The position numbers and the translations under genes are program-made. DNA of 64,000 bases from the NCBI RefSeq assembly GCF_030269925.1, contig NC_085124.1:12834001-12898000 (forward strand). The letters run 5' to 3'. The notes below the pieces were generated by a model that saw only the letters and a list, made by a program, of their open reading frames with translations, made no database searches and was not told where the DNA came from. Below, in pieces: positions 12,658-24,506 of this stretch (positions are counted from its first letter, which is position 1; each line of letters begins with the position of its first letter). This DNA comes from Bombyx mori. Its lineage: Eukaryota; Arthropoda; Insecta; Lepidoptera; Bombycidae.

Positions 12658-12845
12658 CAGCTAACTGAGTTTCTCGCCGGATCTTCTCAGTGGGTCGCAC
12701 TTCCGATCCGGTGGTAGATTCAGCGAAGCACTGCTCTTCCTAGAACCAGTATTAGCAACGTCGTCAAGTTTGTCCCCCGTGAACTCACCTACTTGTTAGG
12801 GTAACGCTGAAATGGCCTCTCAAGGCCATCTGCTTAGGTAGGTAC
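12658..12845 (+). repeat. Family C repeat
   Basis: Begins at CTGAGTTTCTCGCC, keeps TTCTCAGTGGGTCGC and GATCCGGTGGTAGATTC, and ends after GCCTCTCAAGGCC. The GC-rich long hairpin at the family's other end is missing. Confidence 0.75.
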
Positions 12846-13064
12846 AAAAAATACAACTATTCTTTGTGCTACTGGGATAAAATCTATGGGGTAATTTGAA
12901 GCATTGGAAATGTGTTGTATGTTTTAGTTATGCTTTTCCATTTTTCTTTTTATTTTCAGTCTAGCATTAGCGATGCCGTTCTTGCCAGCTTCGAATTTAT
13001 ATAAATCTTCAATGATAACACAAGCTTCAAACGAAAAAACGAACCGAATCGAAATAAAGATGTA

Positions 13065-13205
13065 ATGATACGAAATGAGATGAGCTAAAACGGAATAAAA
13101 CTCCAGTAAAATGATGGAAATTTAGGGAGACTTCAGTGGTCTTTTTGGAGGAATCCAAGGAGCTAGGTTAAGTTCCACACTTGCACATTGGTCCAAATGT
13201 TACAC
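13065..13205 (+). repeat. Diverged fragment of BMC1-type LINE 3' region
   Basis: The region matches, with gaps, the segment at 48010-48215 (GAAATGAGATGAG, CAGTAAAATG, CTTTTTGGAGGA, TTACACATTTA). It is the part of the family upstream of the abundant tail. Confidence 0.5.
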
Positions 13206-13505
13206 ATTTAATAATCCATTATCCATTAATAATCCATTATTAATTAATAATCCATTAAATATCATCTTCGCGTTCGCGCCAAAAATCCAAGTTTTGCTTT
13301 TAATCACGTCAAAAATACTATCAAATCAAATATCAGAACAGATTATTCGATTGACATTTATAAGGATATATACCTATTATGAATAGTATCGTACCCTCTA
13401 TTCTTTAAAATCGTATTACATCACTGTTCCCGTTAACCTAGTAGTGTAGGTATAATATAATCTGGAATATAAAGAATTAATTCTTTTTTAGTATATATAT
13501 TTTTT

Positions 13506-13940
13506 GATTTGGTCTCTCAGGGAAACTCCGAGCATAGCCCTCTCCGTTGCTCTTTGGGTGACCTTGAGCCTTCTCATAAGGCCCATTGTGAGCGACCACG
13601 TCTCAGTGCCATATGTCATCAGAAATGAGGAGATTCGCAGGAAAACCATGGTAACCGACATAGCCCAAAGGATTGCGACACTGAAGTGGCAGTGGGCAGG
13701 ACACATTGCTCGCGGAACAGATGGCCGTTGGGGCCAGAAGGTTCTTGAGTGGCGACCGCGTACTGGGAGACGTAGCGTGGGTAGGCCTCCCACAAGGTGG
13801 GCCGACGACCTATTGAGGTTCGCGGGGATCCGCTGGATGCAGGCAGCGCAGGACCGGTCTTTGTGGCGAGGCTTGGGGGAGGCCTATGTCCAGCAGTGGA
13901 CGTCCATGGGCTGATAGAATAGAATAGAATAGTATATATA
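13506..13940 (+). pseudogene. RTE-like LINE fragment with 5' inversion
   Basis: From about 13621 the plus strand encodes the C-terminal end of an endonuclease/reverse-transcriptase protein (LKWQWAGHIARGTDGRWG, GRRSVGRPPTRWADDL, YVQQWTSMG then stop). It is followed by a GATAG/AATAG short-repeat tail, which fits RTE-type LINEs. From 13506 to about 13620 the sequence is inverted: its minus strand encodes the segment that should precede (YGTETWSLTMGLMRRLKV to SLRDQI). The plus-strand open frame across the join is therefore an artefact of the inversion. This pattern is that of twin priming during insertion. Confidence 0.8.
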
Positions 13941-14269
13941 GGTACATCGTTAACTAATGATATCCCAATAGCTCCTTAGTAGATTGGTATACATACATCA
14001 TTATCTGATGATAGCTGATATAGTTCCTTTGTAGGAGATGTTTTTTTTGGAGTGGTCATTGTAGAGCACAGATTTTTTTAAAGACACGTGTTTGTACCAT
14101 ATGATTTCAATTTATTAATTGTAGTTTCTTCGTTAGTCATTTCATCATCATCATCATCTAACAATCCGTCACCGATAACAAACAGAAATCTTTACATATG
14201 CACGGCTCATCTAGGGTAGCAGAATAAAAAATAATAACTCCCCATTTAATTCCGCATTACAACTACTTA

Positions 14270-14510
14270 TTTCCCCAACAAATTGGACATCGTATCGCGT
14301 AGCCGGTATATTTTTACCTCATTACTCCTCGCCCCGCGTGGGGGGCCACACAACAATATCGTTTTCAAAAAAATTGCGGAAAGTCGTCGGGGGCTGTAAC
14401 GAGCCCCTAGGGTGGCACGCACCCCGAAAAATCATTTCCCGATGCTTTTCCGGGCTCCAGCAGCCCTCGGGTCGACGACTTAAAGCGTCATTCTGTTTAG
14501 CTCGTTAAAT
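14270..14510. promoter_or_regulatory. GC-rich repeat-free intronic patch
   Basis: A sharply GC-rich stretch within AT-rich intron with several CG-containing motifs (CCCCGCGTGGGGGGCC, GGGGGCTGTAACGAGCCCC). No long open frame or known repeat matches it. It may be a regulatory island or an internal promoter, but could also be the remnant of an unrecognised repeat. Confidence 0.25.
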
Positions 14511-15136
14511 AGATGGCAACACCGCTTTCAATATTAGATTTTATACGTCTTTTAGGCCATTCTAGGGTAATCTATGTTGGGTCGTATTTGAAAGTTTTTT
14601 TTTTCTAAACAGATGCAAATTAGAGTGTCGTCATTACAGGCTACACGAATTATAGAGATGGGAATGTTAAGAGAAGCTATTATTCATTTACCAAGTACAT
14701 AATTAACGAATCACTTACAAACAAATACATAGTAACGCCCAGATATAACAATTAGTAACATTTCCAAAACACTTCATAATTACATTTATTGTGAAATTAA
14801 TTAATCGAAGGCCGCTTATGAACGAACGTCTACTAAGAAGATAATAGACTAGTATTTCGAAAATGCTTTATATTATAACACATATTACATCCAAATGGAA
14901 TTAAATTCAATACCCGCTAACAACAATATGTTTAATTAAAATTAAAATTGTTAAACTTTTATTACGTAAGTGCTAAGTTGTGTTTGTATAGATTACCCGC
15001 TCGGTTTTGCTTGTTTTTTTTTCTTTGAACTTTTTTTTTTACTAGAAATACAAAGGAGGTTTGTATCGTTTCTAAACTATTCAATAGAATCTTCAAATCC
15101 TTCATCACTCAGTCAGATTAGATTATCTCTGATTTA

Positions 15137-15783
15137 GGGTCGATTCGACCAAACAAGAGTAAATCTTATTCTTAGAATAACTCGTCAGTTAATCGAGAGT
15201 AAATCAATTTTACGTTTTACCAACTACAATTCTAAGAATAGTGGGCCTATTCGGGAATTGTTACTATACCGCCGTTTCGCACGGAATAACGGAGCTATTC
15301 CTAGAATAAAGTAATGGCGTCTGTCAGTCCAACATCTGATTTCTGTCATTTCATAAATATTTATTCTGTTTTAATTTCAAGTCAACGCAATGCACTAAAT
15401 GATTATTAATAGTCTGAATGCAACGTTTAAACGAAAAAAGATAAAACCACACGACAAAACTTGACAATTCCCTCAAACAAACAAGAAATAAAAATAATAC
15501 GTTTGACAGCTGGATATCTTACACAACAGCTACTTTTTCACACTAAAATACGGCAAAATCGAGTTGACGATTTGTATGCTCTTACACTATGCCGTTGAAC
15601 AACAACATTTATTTGCCGGATTTTATTTTTGTTCACCATTCACTCTGCTATTCGCGTATTGTTATTCCTAGCGCAAGTATACGTGGAAAAACGACTATGA
15701 ATTTACTCGAGATTAAAATCATGGAATAGGTTATTCCTCGTATAGTTACTCGAGTTTAAATTTAAGTTTGGTCGAATCCGCCC
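15137..15783. mobile_element. MITE, PIF/Harbinger-like
   Basis: A 647-bp element bounded by terminal inverted repeats GGGTCGATTCGACCAAAC and GTTTGGTCGAATCCGCCC (16 of 18 positions match when one is reversed). It is flanked by TTA on both sides (15134-15136 and 15784-15786), the 3-bp duplication typical of PIF/Harbinger elements. No transposase frame is present, so it would depend on an enzyme made elsewhere. Internal motifs such as ATTCCTAGAATAA are self-complementary. Confidence 0.75.
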
Positions 15784-16898
15784 TTATGCTGTTGTGTATG
15801 TTATGCTATCAATAAGTCAGTGTCAATCACAAACTGTGCAAGCCAAAATAAAAGTCTGTCATCCTCATTATGAGCAAAAAAGGGTGTAATATTATGTTGT
15901 TTCCACTAATAAAATAATCAAGTGACCAATTATATGAGCAAATGGTAAATTTATGTCATTACTCAAACCCGGCCCATTTTGCTGGTCCATCTTTGATTTT
16001 ACTGTGATCTAGGCCACTCTGAAGACTTCCCGAAAATTTCTACACGAAACATATCCACCTCGACTTACATACGTGTATATATATATAGATTAAAACTCCA
16101 TATTTACATCTGTCAAGCTATATAAAACACATGCACTAATTGAGTTATATTGTTTCGTTTTCATTATTACATTATGTTCGGTACGTTTGTGTAAACTTCA
16201 CCTTCTAATGTGTGAACAATATGATAATTACGACAATTCATTTAATGAGAACATTAAGTTTTCGCACGTGACGACTATATAGGTATGTAGGCCGTTTGAG
16301 GTTAGTAATTAATGGGCGCGTATAAACTATTCGAAATTGAAACTGAAATCTGTCATGGATGTTTTTTTTTTATTAGCTTTATATGTGGAAGGTATACGGA
16401 GCATACAGCCCAACCGATAAAAATTTTAGAAAGGAAACGTGGGTTTCTTTCATAAAAGGAAAGAGATTTGAAATTACCAAAAAAAAAAGATCTATTCGAG
16501 TAGCGTTTACTATCAACGTAGATATAAGCTGTGTCAGGGATATAATATTTTGATTTTTAAAAAAATACGTAGACTATGCAGTTTCAATACAGAAACCGTA
16601 TTAATATAATTATAATAAAGTATGATCACAATCACGCTTTAAAGCCATTATAGGAGTGTAATGTTTTCAGAGTTAATGTATAAATGAGCTTTTTTACACC
16701 GTAACTTTTAAATTCTCGCACAAACCTGAAACAAATATCTTTGGAATCTTTAGATCATCCCGCTAACACTTGTTTTCTAACTATTTTGACTGGACTATGA
16801 TTTCTTTTTAAATTAAATGTAGGTATTTAATATGATCGTCAGTGCGATGTGAGTTTTTTTTTTCTTCAGATTCTTTATCTTGGTATAATGGTTGGTAG

Positions 16899-17062
16899 TG
16901 GGGCTATTCCAACTACTAACAGTCCAAAAGGTGAGCCCACAATTTCACAACCTGAGAGAATTACTAACACTGACCCTAGCAAGAGCAGTGCTTCGCTGAC
17001 CTTATCAGCGGGTCGGAATCGTGGCCCACCGAGAAGATCCGGTGAGAAACTCAGTGGAACTG
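16899..17062 (-). repeat. Family C repeat, short form
   Basis: Minus-strand copy with CACTGAGTTTCTCACC, GCTCTTGCTAGGGTC and a TTGGAATAGCC end, diverged. It belongs to the same short subtype as 4146-4313, 30926-31086 and 42471-42634. Confidence 0.65.
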
Positions 17063-17069
17063 AGAACTA

Positions 17070-20000
17070 ATAGATCTCTCTCAATAAATCTCGGTACCAT
17101 TCGTACTGAAAACTTGATTCTCGTCTTTGTATTGTCAATCATGTGAGTTCTACGTATAAATAGGACACAGTGGACCTGACTGTCTTTGCCCCTGGTATTA
17201 CTGACGTCGTAGGGTGACCAAATTTGGCTTAGTTAATCAATTTGTTTTTTTCGTCATTATATAAAAATCTTTTCCTTGAGCAATAAAGTTGAAGCCCAGG
17301 TTTCATTTTTCAACACTGTATGTACATTTTTAAGCGCATAATTCATTTTAAAAATGAAATTGAAAATGAAAGCAACATTGAATTATAAACTATCCGTAAA
17401 AAGATAAACTATTGATAAAATAAAGAATGTGTGCGAAACAGGACTATCTCGTTGTCTCTCTCACACTCCAGCTCCGTAATGTCGTGACGCTTTTTTCACG
17501 CTTTTTTCACAATAAAATCATTTTTTCTTACACTATTTTTAATTCAAATTTATTAAAATTTAATTTCTATTTTTTAGTTGGATTTTCTATATAAGCGTAT
17601 TTTTTTAGTTTTTTTAATCTATTATTTTTTGTACCTTAATCGTATTTAAAAGATTCAGGACCTAGTCATTTTTAAGGATTAGTATAAAAAGGCTTTTTGA
17701 AAACAACAATAACTGAAATGAAAGTGATGTTTAATTCTTATAACACGATGAGTTTAAATTTTAGTTAAATTGATGCTAAAACAAATTTGTCTTGTTTTTT
17801 TTTTTAAAACAACAGTAGTTTGATTATGATCTCATAAAACGAGCAGCCAAGTTCCCTAGTGTCAATTGATGCTCAAAAAAAATCCACGAACATTATTATT
17901 CCCAAAAAGAACGAACGCTGACCAGGACGGTTGCTTAAAAGCCCAAGATCATAATATCGCGTCACAAAAGGCTCTGGCCGCAGTACAATGGACCTTTAGC
18001 AGCTCAGTACAAGGCCTCGGTCGTTTTTCGTCGATTTTTGTTGACACCTGTCCGTGCGGGAACAAATAACGTGTAATGCGATATCGCGGTGAACTTTTTT
18101 CGATTGACGCGTTGCGAAGATTTCGCTGCTTAGACGCGTGAATGAGTTCACGGCTCTAAGTGATCACTGGGACCCATGAATTTTACAATGTCATCAACCG
18201 CATCGAGACAAGTGGAAGATTCAGCTGGGTAGTATGAAGACTATATATAACAGGGAAGTGGTACTTACATCTGCCTACAACATGAGCTTCCAACGTTGAT
18301 TTTAAAAATTAAATTGTTCCGCGTTTTTTTTATTATTACGCGATGTTATATTTCAACATGGATGTCATTTTTGTTTGTGTTTGATTAGAAGGATTACTAT
18401 CATTGATTTGAACCCCGCCGAATGGCTTTTTATCCCATAGGCCACAACGACCTCAAATCTGCTCGTGCCTATACCAATCTCTAAACCAATGATTTTGTTT
18501 TAGAATCGGTTTATATATTAATACGCATGTAAAATTATTGTTTAATTTCATAAAAGATTCGAGTGTCCGTTTGCGGAAACTTTTACCTTAATAACACATT
18601 CATAAAGCTCAATTTATAACGGTCTTATCGTCGCCAGTCAATAAACTTCAGTCTCGATACGCTTGATAGAATTAATCGTATTAAAAGAGTTCCCTGTGTT
18701 TGTATCACCGCTTCTTCTTAAGACTGTGGCTTTTTTTAACCGTTAGAAATTTATTTGAATTTCACAATTTGAATTTGGAATCTTTCCACATTTACAAATG
18801 TGACTTTTATATTATAGACCACGAAATTTCTAGACACGTCTAGTTTTGGTTTTATTACATACCTACATACATATTATGTACATTTATCAGTTTTAAGATT
18901 TTTAATTCTATTTTTTTTTTGTTTCATGTAATGTAGCAGTCCGACAATTTTACACAGGTAATGTTTTAAATTTAGTTTATTTTTAATGGTGTTTCTGTTA
19001 TACTGGTTTTGGGTTAATTTTTATTTTACTTTTTTGAATGAATGAACGATTTAATACTGATCCGTTGTATCCATTACGTTTGTGGATTGGTAGACCAATA
19101 AATAGTGTTGCCAATTTTACTATTTTAAACCAAAAAAATATATATTAATAAGCTATGGTGTAGAAATTTTCATCATTAGCGATGATTTACAAAGTGACTG
19201 AATGTTTTCTTTTTCCGGAAATATAGTGGTACCTGCCCTTGCGAGTTCCCAACACGCGCTACCACCAGTAGCGTATTAACAGCACTCGATAACTCAGACT
19301 AAATAGCACCAAAACCCAAATCCGACTAATAACTCAGATTAAGGTACATTTTTTTAATTGTCAGATGAAATTACTAAGTACAAAAAATATAGGATGCATT
19401 TTACTTGATGGATTATTAATTTTAAATGATAATCGAAAATTAGAACTTGAATGTCAAGAAATTTAAACTGGTAGCTTGTCGAATGGATCTGATAACGCCA
19501 TCTATGAATATTATTCGGAACTCTGTGTTTAAATTGAGACCTGAATTGAATTCCCTTAATGTTTTATTTATTTAATTGTTCTATTTAATACTTTCGGGTC
19601 ACGAATAGGCTGATAATACGTGTACGAGATTAGGATGTGAATAGGGGGTTACGAATTAAAGAGTTAGGTGCGAAAATGAAGGAGGTTGCTATGGTCGGGT
19701 GATTTGGAAGAATCTTATAACTTGTAACTGAAAGGTGGACAGGATATTATATTTAAGATTCCTTGGCTTACATTAACAAGACAAAAAAAAACTCATAAAA
19801 TTTTTGTATTCAAAAATATTGGCTTTGGGTTTTTTGGCGGGAACACGAGCGGCGAAATTGTGTGAATTGTTTTATTTTGTTCATTTGGTGTTACTGCAGG
19901 CTTAACCATTTAATAACCGTGGTTTAAAATAGGCTTAACATCTGTGATAATTTACAAATCACCAATTTATGTACTAACTTAACCTAATTTGAGTCCGGCT

Positions 20001-20110
20001 AACGAAAAACTATAGGTACATATCGTTTCGAGCTATTTATGGAATCACGAAATAAATCCGGCAATGGATACCTTAGAGCAAATACAGCTTTTTTGTCAGT
20101 GCTGAGAACT
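17070..20110. other. Vsx intron, no confident feature
   Basis: AT-rich sequence without a supported gene. A faint, heavily mutated family A remnant may lie near 18141-18280 (minus), and a short minus-strand family A fragment is at 19230-19271 (GGTACCTGCCC to CTACCACCAGTA). The frame at 17866-18069 has no recognisable product. Confidence 0.5.
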
Positions 20111-20114
20111 AAGC

Positions 20115-20230
20115 TTTTTTTTTTATTGCCTTTGTAGGCAGACGAGCATACGGCCCACCTGATGATGAGTGGTTACCGTCGCCCATGGACTTCAGCAATG
20201 CCAGGGGCAGAGCCAAGCCGCTGCCTACCA
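20115..20230 (-). repeat. Bm1-type tail (family B)
   Basis: Minus-strand copy of the silkworm Bm1-type tail: AATAAAA end, GTAGGCAGACGAGCATACGG, CACCTGATGATGAGTGGTTA and GGCAGCGGCTTGGCTCTG on the reverse strand. It is close to the copies at 42278 and 63663. Confidence 0.85.
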
Positions 20231-20269
20231 TAAGCTGAATTGCTTTAGTTAGTTAAGCGACAAATTTCC

Positions 20270-20640
20270 TAGCAAATCGATCGCTTCGTGATCGCGCAGA
20301 TTTCCCTTTCAAAAACAATCCACAGAAATAATTAGATTTCCAGCGTCTCGTACAAAGATTGGCTCGAGGCGCCTTCGATAAATCTAATCATTTGATCTCA
20401 GACGAAATTGGCTGACGCCGGATTGGCAATCTGCTTACGAGGCACCTCGGGAATTGGCCCAATATATCGGATAAGTGTTAAAGTATCGACGTCGCGCGCA
20501 TTTTCAATGTATTCGATTTTCGTCGAGTTCGCCAAACGTTTGTACGTGAGAATTTTGCGTTCGATTACGGCCTTTCGAATATGTAATGGAGATATTATGA
20601 CGCGGCTTCATGAAGTTACAGGCCTAGTACAGTCAGCGTG
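20270..20640. promoter_or_regulatory. Candidate intronic regulatory element
   Basis: This repeat-free, moderately GC-rich stretch has homeodomain-type core sites (AATAATTAGATTTCC near 20329, AAATCTAATCATTTGATC near 20380). It also has several CG-rich words such as CGACGTCGCGCGC. The plus-strand frame at 20408-20701 runs through it but matches no family I know. Confidence 0.25.
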
Positions 20641-20699
20641 TTACAATTTTTTTTACTTACAAACACAAATTGAGGTTTTTTATTTAGTTAACGCGAACT

Positions 20700-20867
20700 A
20701 GTAATGCGTTCCAGTTTAAAAGGTGGTAGTAACAAAGACTTAGAACTCAAATCTCAATGTAGGTGGCGGCATTTGTGTTGTAGATGTCTATGGGCTCCAG
20801 TAACCATTTAACATCAGGTGGGCCTTGAGCTCATCCACCCACCCATAAGCAATAAAAAAATCCCAGC
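20700..20867 (+). repeat. BMC1-type 3' tail, diverged
   Basis: Family A copy beginning at AGTAATGCGTTCCAG and ending AGCAATAAAAAAA, with several small deletions relative to the others. Confidence 0.7.
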
Positions 20868-21028
20868 AGTTCTAATATTATACGAACGCTAGGTGAGTCA
20901 TGACTTAGTAGTCAATAGCCTTAATAAAACCAAACTGTTACATACTGTTACAGATTCCTTTCTATCCTCGTTTTAAGAAGGACGTAGCTATCAGAAAAGA
21001 CCCTTTTTCCATTCTCTGTCAACAGATG

Positions 21029-21335
21029 ACGTCATTACGGATCCTCCTGATCCATTAATGGTGCGTTTAGGCACCACAAGCACCGGTCACCATCCTCGTC
21101 GAACCCGTCGCTTGCGACGAAGGGCTCGACGAGTGAACTAACCCATAGACACAGCCCACTGAATTTCTCGCCGGATCTTCTCAGTGGGTCGCGTTTCCGA
21201 TCCCGTAGTAGATTCTGCGAAGCACTGCTCTTGCTAGCAGCAACTCTGCGGTTCGAGCCCCGTAAGCTCACCTACAAACGTTAGGGTGAAGCTAAAATAG
21301 CCTCTCAAGGCTATCAGCATAGGTAGGAAAAAAAG
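21029..21335 (+). repeat. Family C repeat, long form
   Basis: A near-complete copy: GACGTCATTACGGATCC start, the long GC hairpin at 21092-21131, the CTGAGTTTCTCGCC core and the TAGCCTCTCAAGGCTATC end. Open frames across it are translations of the repeat. Confidence 0.8.
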
Positions 21336-21870
21336 AAGATAAAAAGCGCCTAAGTCTATGCGTAAGCCCAAGGCTTTAAAGCGATTTGTAGCTAGTTTAA
21401 AGAATATTACGGTACTAATGTTTTTCCATACCTTCGCATACCGAACGTGAGTAATTGAGTTTCTGGGGTGGCCTGATTGTATTACTCGAGATGGAAGATT
21501 GACGTATTTTTTTAGTATTTTCTTCTGTTTTTGTGAGTCGTGACTGTAATTAAAACTACTTTTATTAATAATTTTAGTTTATTATTTATTAATTATTATA
21601 TTGTTTCCAACGTTTTGAATACAGTCGTCCTGAAAACTGTTTAATATTGGAAACATCAGAAATAACATAATGTATAATAATTTCGAATATTCAAATGTTT
21701 GTTGTCAGTTATTGTGTTGTATTTTTATTTATAAAAAAAGACACATTAAAATATGCACATTACACATTAAAATAATTCCCGTGCAGACGCAAATCATTCC
21801 AAATCGATTTGATACGATTTCGAATTTATAGAAATAATAATTTTTATTTTGTAGTTAACATGTACTGCGT

Positions 21871-22020
21871 TCTTTTTTTTTATTGACCTTGTAGGCCGAC
21901 GAGTTAAACAAAACAAAATCGTTCAATAAACGTTATTTTGGTTTAAAAAAAAACACTTATAAATTTGAATGTAATAGACATATCATATTAGCCATTTCAA
22001 GTCCTTTATCATATTACTGC
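21871..22020 (-). repeat. Bm1 tail scrap plus duplicated AT-rich segment
   Basis: A short scrap of Bm1 tail (TTGTAGGCCGACGAG) is followed by AT-rich sequence also found at about 30040-30170 (AATAAACGTTATTTT, TAATAGACATAT, ATTTCAAG.CCTTTA). The shared segment is probably another part of an old repeat. Confidence 0.5.
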
Positions 22021-22040
22021 TATTGGGCCGAGCCGTGACT

Positions 22041-22152
22041 TTTTTTCATTGTCCGAGCAGGCAGCCGAGCATACGGCCCACCTGATGGTGAGTGTTTACC
22101 GTCGCCCATGGACTTCAGCAATGCCACGGGCAGAGCCAAGCCGCTGCCTACC
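22041..22152 (-). repeat. Bm1-type tail
   Basis: Minus-strand family B copy with GGCAGCGGCTTGGCTCTG and CACCATCAGGTGGGCCGTAT on the reverse strand. Confidence 0.8.
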
Positions 22153-22389
22153 GCTAAATTCGTTCTCATTATATTCGATGTAAAAACTTCGCTTTGTCGC
22201 ACACTGACTTAAAAATCAATGAAACGTAGGAGCCATGCCGAAAAGAGACAAACGTATTATCTCTTAGGTGTTAAATTATCTGATAGTTACATACAATTAC
22301 TTCTGAAGGTATCATTTCTTCTCCGTATGAACTGTGTAGTTAAATAACACAGGTGATTTATGTTTTCAGAGCCCATCGGATACTAAGTG

Positions 22390-22551
22390 CATTAAATCAT
22401 TGAGTTTCGCGCCAGTGGTTGATTCTATGAAGCACTGCCCTTACTAGGGCTAGTGTTAGCAAATTCTCTCAGGCTGAGACCGTGAGCTCACCTACCGGTC
22501 GGCGCGTGCTTGGTATAGCCTCTTGGCTACCGGCGAATAGATAGGGCAAAG
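22390..22551 (+). repeat. Family C repeat, diverged
   Basis: Recognisable by TTGAGTTTCGCGCCAG, AAGCACTGCCCTTACTAGGG and GTGAGCTCACCTACC. A core segment is missing from the middle. Confidence 0.6.
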
Positions 22552-23420
22552 AAACTAAACCCGTCAAACCTTATTTTACATAGGTAACACCGCTTCAAAC
22601 CTCAAGATGTGATATCGAAGACTCATTGCCATTCGAATTCCAAAATCTCAATATTTTCCGTCAAAAAAGCTCGTATGCAAACTTACTATCATAAAAGCTC
22701 GCTTATTTCAAAAGCAGAAAATCGAAGAAACTAAATATATAAAATTTGCAACAACATTATTCTGCATCTTCTTAATCGGTTAACGACATTAAATTAGACT
22801 AAAATATAACTAAAATAATATAAAATAACAAGCCCTTATTTTCGGTAATATATTACTGGGAACAAATTGCTTATTCTATTAAAGATCACCCATTTTACGA
22901 TAGATACTCTGTGTAAATAAAATATCAATTTAATATCAGTACCTATTATATAAGCAATACGAACAGAATACCTAATATTGGCGCCAAAAAGGAGTAAGCG
23001 TTTTAAACATTTTGATGTTAAATGAAATTTCCACGTAAATGCGATAGCGAAGTGGCAATGTTCTCCACAGAAGTAGCTTTCCTTACACGAGAGTCATATT
23101 TCCTCCCCTCCGTACCACCCCTCGGAGGGAGGGCTCTCGCATTTAAATTATACTTCTTAACGCAACACAGGCCATTGTAACCTCTACGAGTGTGTGTTAA
23201 AGAAGGAATTCCTTCGGAGTGGCGGAACGTGTTTTTGAATTTATCATTTGCCTAGTGCAATGACGTGTTTTGGTCCGCGGAATATGATTCTTCTATTCAA
23301 TGTTTCATGATAAGTCATACTTCATTTTGACTACGTACTGTGAATATCATAGTATTCGATAGATATTACTTAGTATTTAAATAGTATCAGTTTTAAGATA
23401 GAGAAACAATGTGTGCTATT

Positions 23421-23606
23421 TTTTTTATTGCTTAGATGTTTGAACCAGCCTACCCAGTATATAGGACTAGAGCCCATAGGCATCACCGAACTTGAGACTT
23501 CAGATCGAAGTCTCAATTGCAATGCACAGCTGACCCGCACTTCAAACAGAGGAAGACCAACCAACTGAGCAGTAGAAATAAACATTGTGGTACCTATCCT
23601 TGCCAT
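23421..23606 (-). repeat. BMC1-type 3' tail, old copy
   Basis: Degenerate minus-strand family A copy (TTTATTGCTTAGATG, AGAGCCCATAGGCATC, GTGGTACCTATCC). The open frame across it is not a gene. Confidence 0.55.
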
Positions 23607-24101
23607 ATCGAGCAAAATCAACAAATTTACGTGTTTCATTTTAATTATTAAATATTCTCATTAATACCCACATATACATTACAACTGTAAAGACTTTGCG
23701 AATTCAATGCTACCCAATGAATATCGATTACAAATGCTCGATTATAATTTAATTGTTACGAATAACTAATCGCTTTAGTGGTCATAAACACTGTTTATAA
23801 TATCCAACAGTCACGCAAAACTGAGGTTTATTTGACTAAATGCTCGATTGAGCATGCTACCTATAACTGTATCAATCAAATCGTTCATAACATGGAAATC
23901 TGTAAATTTAATAATAAGTATTAAATGATACTTTGACTGCGACACGGTTCGCCACACGAAATTTCAAATGCCAATCGAAGTATAATTGAACTCACTATTA
24001 CTATTTTAACTTTTACTATTATACGTTTTTTATTATCATTATTTTATTATTGTCATCACCATGAAACATTTCGAATACTGAATTTTTCTAAACATCGGAA
24101 A

Positions 24102-24506
24102 TCTATACTAATATTATAAAGAGGATAGATTTGTTTGTTTGTTTGTTTTGATAAGGCTTCGAAACTACTGAACCGATTTGAAAAATTCTTTCACTATTTG
24201 GAAGCTACACTATTCCCGAGTGACATAGGCTAAAATCTTTTTTGAAAAAAATTATTAAATGCATTAACATTACTAAAACTCCAATAATGTAGCCCAGGGT
24301 GTCTTTACATCGCGTGCCCTGCGAAAACAATGTACTACGACTTTGTAGAACACATTCTTTTTTACAAAAAGTTACGCGACATCATATGTCTAACTATTAT
24401 AGTTATGCCGCAATAAGTGTTCTTTTATTTAAAAAAAATATAACAACGTCAAATATCGTTGAAATTTTTGTTAAACACCCGAGCGGAGCCGGAGCGGGCC
24501 GGTAGT
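24102..24506 (+). mobile_element. Lepidopteran Helitron
   Basis: It begins TCTATACTAATATTATAAAG after an A and includes the well-known lepidopteran Helitron block TCTTTCACTATTTGGAAGC then CCCGAGTGACATAGGCT. It ends GAGCGGAGCCGGAGCGGGCC and GTAG before T. It is short and non-coding, so non-autonomous; the frame at 24299-24505 is a by-product. Confidence 0.75.

Noticed and set aside
13504..13914. Intact 136-codon gene
   Set aside because: The first third is an inverted piece of the same LINE ORF; the frame crosses an inversion join.
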